From positions 1-7,405 of the forward strand of contig JASJGK010000014.1 in assembly GCA_033791585.1 (NCBI GenBank): 7,405 nucleotides of DNA. Reading direction: 5' to 3'. Shown here piece after piece: positions 5,049 to 7,405 of the stretch. Within the stretch, counting starts at the first letter, position 1. The number at the start of each line of letters is the position of its first letter. The notes under the pieces are model-generated. The model saw only the letters and a list, made by a program, of their open reading frames with translations, was not told the origin of the DNA and made no database searches. A program made the position numbers and the translations under genes. Source of the stretch: JASJGK01 sp033791585 (GTDB lineage Bacteria > SAR324 > XYD2-FULL-50-16).

Positions 5049-6176
5049 TCAATGACAAAGAGATTTTCTAATATTAATCTCATCTTTTTTATTGATTTCA
5101 GCATTTAGTAATTTGGTAAATTTATTCGCACCTGAACTATTCAGGTGATCAGCAAATGGAGCTTTATAGTCCTTTGAAGTGAAACAAGAATCTTGACTAT
5201 GGTCAAAATAACGCAATCCATTTTTTGCAACTAATCTATTAACCCTCTTAGAGTAAACACTTCTAATTTCGGGAAATATTTCTTTCCAGAATCTTGGCTC
5301 TACAGGTACTTGAAAAAGAATAGGTTCAATGCCTTTATCCAGCAAATGTTGGATAAAACCTTCTAAGTAGTTAATATTTTTAACTAATACTTTCTCACTA
5401 AACAGTTTAGATTGTTCTGCAGCCCCCACAGCTGCATGTTTCCAATTGGGTTCACGTGTATATGATCCTGCACTCCACCAGCCTGAAGGGGACATTCCTA
5501 CAGAGTTAAACTCTGCTAGTTGCTTCCTAGCTTCAAAAGTATATTTGTAGCGTGCTCCTAAAGCAATAATCTGACTATATTCATGCAAATGTAAAAACTC
5601 GTTGATGCTAAACGGCTCTGACCAGTATTTTTTTTCCACGGCTAAACGAGGCTTCAAAACAGGTCTACCTATACTTGAAAAATCTTTATTTCCAGTTTTC
5701 AAAGCTAAATTTGCTTCAAAAATAGGTGCGTCAATCACTGAATAAACCTTGTCCTCACGAGGAATGTTATAGTACAGGTTGTAAATATTAATTCTAGCGG
5801 GTTCAGTAAGCAAAATCTCTGAACCCCAATTGTAAAAAAAGACAGAAATCAATACTTTTTCAAGCTTTGGAAGTTTTTCTAGATAATAGTTTGCAACGTT
5901 TACATCATAGTAAGGATCTTGGATACGATGGGCCAAATTTACAGATTTCAAACTTAATAAATCAGGGTTAACCCCGTATAAAGCATGAGAAGATCCTAAC
6001 ACTATTAACTGAAGTGAATCCTTATTTTCCTCTGTATATTCCTTTTTGACTTTATAGCTTATTTTTGTTTTTGTAAATTTCTGCGTGGTGGCGCTTCGTA
6101 GGCCACTTTCAACCCATAAAATAAGACAGGCAAAGGGCAATACAAATAAAACTGTTTTAACGATAAAGTGTTTCAA
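5049..6176 (-). CDS. Membrane-anchored SGNH-type protein, copy 2
   Basis: 375 residues. One N-terminal membrane segment (about 4-22, FIVKTVLFVLPFACLILWV) puts the rest outside the inner membrane. The globular part resembles SGNH/GDSL-type proteins: block I LIVLGSSHALYGVNP, with the candidate nucleophile in GSSH (61-64), FFYNWGSE with Asn116 as a possible oxyanion residue, and a C-terminal DHLNSSGANKFTKLL with His344. The canonical Asp three residues before the His is replaced by Phe341; an Asp sits right beside it (343). Such proteins work with MBOAT acyltransferases in polymer O-acylation, and an MBOAT tail lies upstream in the same operon. The start is TTG (6174-6176) with AAGG 5 nt before. 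It is a paralogue of its upstream neighbour, with a 21-residue extra block at about 161-181. No terminator is visible; IS debris follows 8 bp after the stop. Confidence 0.85.
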   Translation of the reverse strand: MKHFIVKTVLFVLPFACLILWVESGLRSATTQKFTKTKISYKVKKEYTEENKDSLQLIVLGSSHALYGVNPDLLSLKSVNLAHRIQDPYYDVNVANYYLEKLPKLEKVLISVFFYNWGSEILLTEPARINIYNLYYNIPREDKVYSVIDAPIFEANLALKTGNKDFSSIGRPVLKPRLAVEKKYWSEPFSINEFLHLHEYSQIIALGARYKYTFEARKQLAEFNSVGMSPSGWWSAGSYTREPNWKHAAVGAAEQSKLFSEKVLVKNINYLEGFIQHLLDKGIEPILFQVPVEPRFWKEIFPEIRSVYSKRVNRLVAKNGLRYFDHSQDSCFTSKDYKAPFADHLNSSGANKFTKLLNAEINKKDEINIRKSLCH

Positions 6177-6221
6177 AAAAACCTTTTAATATTGAAAATA
6201 GAAAAATTCGAGTTGTATATA

Positions 6222-7286
6222 TCACTTGCAAAGTGATTGCCTGACTTTTATTTCGTCATTGTGGTTTATTTCGGCATTAAGTAATTTGGTAAATTTATTC
6301 GCCCCTGCACCGTTTAGGTGATCTGCATATGGATAAGCATAGTCCAACGTAGTAAAACAGGAATCTTGGCTATGGTCGAAATAGCGTAATTTGTTTTTCG
6401 CAACTAAGCTGGCTACATGTTTAGCAAAAGTACTCCGTACTTCGGGTTGTATGTTTCTCCAAAATCGGGGCTCCACAGGCACTTGAAAAAGAATGGGTTC
6501 AATTCCCATATATTGTAAATGTTGAATAAATCCTTCTAAGTAATTAATATTCTTAACTAGTATTTTCTCATCATACAGCTGAGATTGCACCCCAGCACCC
6601 CAGATTGCATGATCCCAAGCAGGTTCTCCTGTATATGGACCTGCGTTCCACCAGCCTGAGGGAGACATTCCTCGGGACTCAACATTTCTTTGCAGCTCCC
6701 TAAAATCGAGCAAATGCTTGTAACGTTCCCCTAAGGCAAGTATCTGGCTATACTGCCGTAAATGTAAAAACTTGCTAATACTAAAAGGTTCAGACCAATA
6801 ATCCTTTTTTAAAGTTAAAGTTGATTCAAAAACAGGGGTTTCTGTAATTGAAAAAGTCTTGTTTTCAAGAGGAATACTATAGTAGAGTTCGTATTGTTTC
6901 ATTCGATCAGGAAATTTTAGTATAACTTCTGAACCCCAATTGTGAAAAAAAACAGAGATTAAAACTTTTTCCAGTACTGGAAGTTTTTTTAAATAATAGT
7001 TAGTAATGTTTGCATCATAATAAGGGTCTTGGATTCGGTGGGCTAAATTAACAGATTTTAAACTTAAAAATTCAGGATTAACGCCGAACACCGCATGAGA
7101 AGAACCTAAAACTAATAATTTGATTGAATGGCGGTTTTCTTCTGCAAACTGCTTCTTAATTTCATAGCTTATATTCGATTTTGTTTTGTTGCTTTTAGTA
7201 GCAGTTACTAATCCAATCTCAACCCATAAAATTAGGCAGATAAATGGAATTACTAGTAAAACTGATTTAAAGATAAAGCGTTGCAC
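6222..7286 (-). CDS. Membrane-anchored SGNH-type protein, copy 1
   Basis: 354 residues from a GTG start at 7284-7286. AGGG lies 5 nt before it, the protein then aligns residue for residue with the downstream copy (VQRFIFKSVL against MKHFIVKTVL), and the upstream MBOAT gene ends 11 bp away. A longer frame to a TTG at 7335-7337 would overlap that gene and add 17 unmatched residues, so I reject it. It has one membrane anchor (about 4-22), GSSHAVFGVNP (61-71), FFHNWGSE with Asn116, and a C-terminal ADHLNGAGANKFTKLL with His323. Tyr320 takes the place of the usual Asp of D-x-x-H. Shared with copy 2 are GMSPSGWW, LVKNINYLEGFIQHL, GIEPILFQVPVEPRFW and a Cys next to the C-terminus. Likely role: periplasmic O-acylation of a polysaccharide with the MBOAT. 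Specificity unknown. Confidence 0.86.
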   Translation of the reverse strand: MQRFIFKSVLLVIPFICLILWVEIGLVTATKSNKTKSNISYEIKKQFAEENRHSIKLLVLGSSHAVFGVNPEFLSLKSVNLAHRIQDPYYDANITNYYLKKLPVLEKVLISVFFHNWGSEVILKFPDRMKQYELYYSIPLENKTFSITETPVFESTLTLKKDYWSEPFSISKFLHLRQYSQILALGERYKHLLDFRELQRNVESRGMSPSGWWNAGPYTGEPAWDHAIWGAGVQSQLYDEKILVKNINYLEGFIQHLQYMGIEPILFQVPVEPRFWRNIQPEVRSTFAKHVASLVAKNKLRYFDHSQDSCFTTLDYAYPYADHLNGAGANKFTKLLNAEINHNDEIKVRQSLCK

Positions 7287-7291
7287 ATTAG

Positions 7292-7295
7292 CCCT
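7292..7295 (-). promoter_or_regulatory. Ribosome binding site deciding the GTG start
   Basis: AGGG on the minus strand, 5 nt before GTG 7284-7286, in the 11-bp gap after the MBOAT stop codon. It supports GTG over the upstream TTG. Confidence 0.7.
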
Positions 7296-7297
7296 AA

Positions 7298-7405
7298 TTA
7301 AAATTGGAAATAGATAAACTCTTGCTGTTCGAACCAAGAACCAAAGTACAAAATTATAAATACAAAAATATAGTACCCTGAAAAGCGAATAACAAAATGG
7401 CGATT
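7298..7405 (-). CDS. MBOAT-family O-acyltransferase, last 35 codons
   Basis: Partial gene entering from the right edge. The minus strand is open from 7405 and reads NRHFVIRFSGYYIFVFIILY, then FGSWFEQQEFIYFQF and TAA at 7298-7300. A closing hydrophobic helix followed by FIYFQF is the typical C-terminus of AlgI-like membrane-bound O-acyltransferases, which pass acyl groups across the inner membrane to cell-surface polymers. The stop lies 11 bp before the GTG of the first SGNH gene, so the genes are almost surely co-transcribed and perhaps translationally coupled. The catalytic His is beyond the window, so activity cannot be judged. The call rests on the short tail plus the SGNH neighbours. Confidence 0.8.
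   Translation of the reverse strand, partial: NRHFVIRFSGYYIFVFIILYFGSWFEQQEFIYFQF

Noticed and set aside
1..7405. CRISPR array, tRNA or rRNA gene
   Set aside because: No regular spaced repeats, cloverleaf with CCA, or rRNA-like sequence was seen on either strand.

Overview
The window is AT-rich and looks like a Gram-negative chromosome. It carries a type III glutamine synthetase, a PII protein with the uridylylation-type T-loop, an Amt transporter with a cleavable signal peptide, a sigma-54 promoter, and membrane-anchored acyl-transfer proteins. TGG encodes Trp and TGA ends genes, so the standard code applies. I cannot name the species. The type III synthetase points away from enterobacteria and towards lineages such as Bdellovibrionota/deltaproteobacterial groups, Bacteroidota or Verrucomicrobiota, but this is inference.

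Left part (1-3620, all genes on the minus strand) is a nitrogen-assimilation locus. In transcription order it holds glnA type III (3431-1251), an intrinsic terminator (1211-1250), a PII gene (1115-777) and the first 241 codons of an ammonium transporter (724-1, running off the window). A well-formed sigma-54 (-24/-12) promoter lies just upstream of glnA. A perfect 17-bp palindrome about 118 bp upstream of the predicted start is placed like an enhancer. The logic would be: nitrogen limitation switches on glutamine synthetase through RpoN, while PII senses 2-oxoglutarate/ATP/ADP and gates Amt.

Middle part (about 3612-5040) is a graveyard. On the plus strand, reading away from glnA, is a short stub that looks like the start of a ROK-family sugar kinase gene. 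It is frameshifted and then cut by the right end of a dead IS3-family element (about 3678-4873, minus). That element has nonsense codons in both orfA and orfB and an internal deletion. Beyond its other end lies the 3' tail of a second, different IS3-family transposase on the plus strand, with two IS-end-like sequences in tandem (4987-5040). The flanks do not match each other, which suggests an IS-adjacent deletion.

Right part (5049-7405, minus strand) looks like an operon for O-acylation of an extracellular polymer. It holds the last 35 codons of an MBOAT (AlgI-like) acyltransferase, then, 11 bp later, two tandem paralogous membrane-anchored SGNH-type proteins separated by 45 bp. One starts with GTG and the other with TTG. 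The pair with the MBOAT is the most interesting functional unit here. Its polymer target cannot be told from this window.
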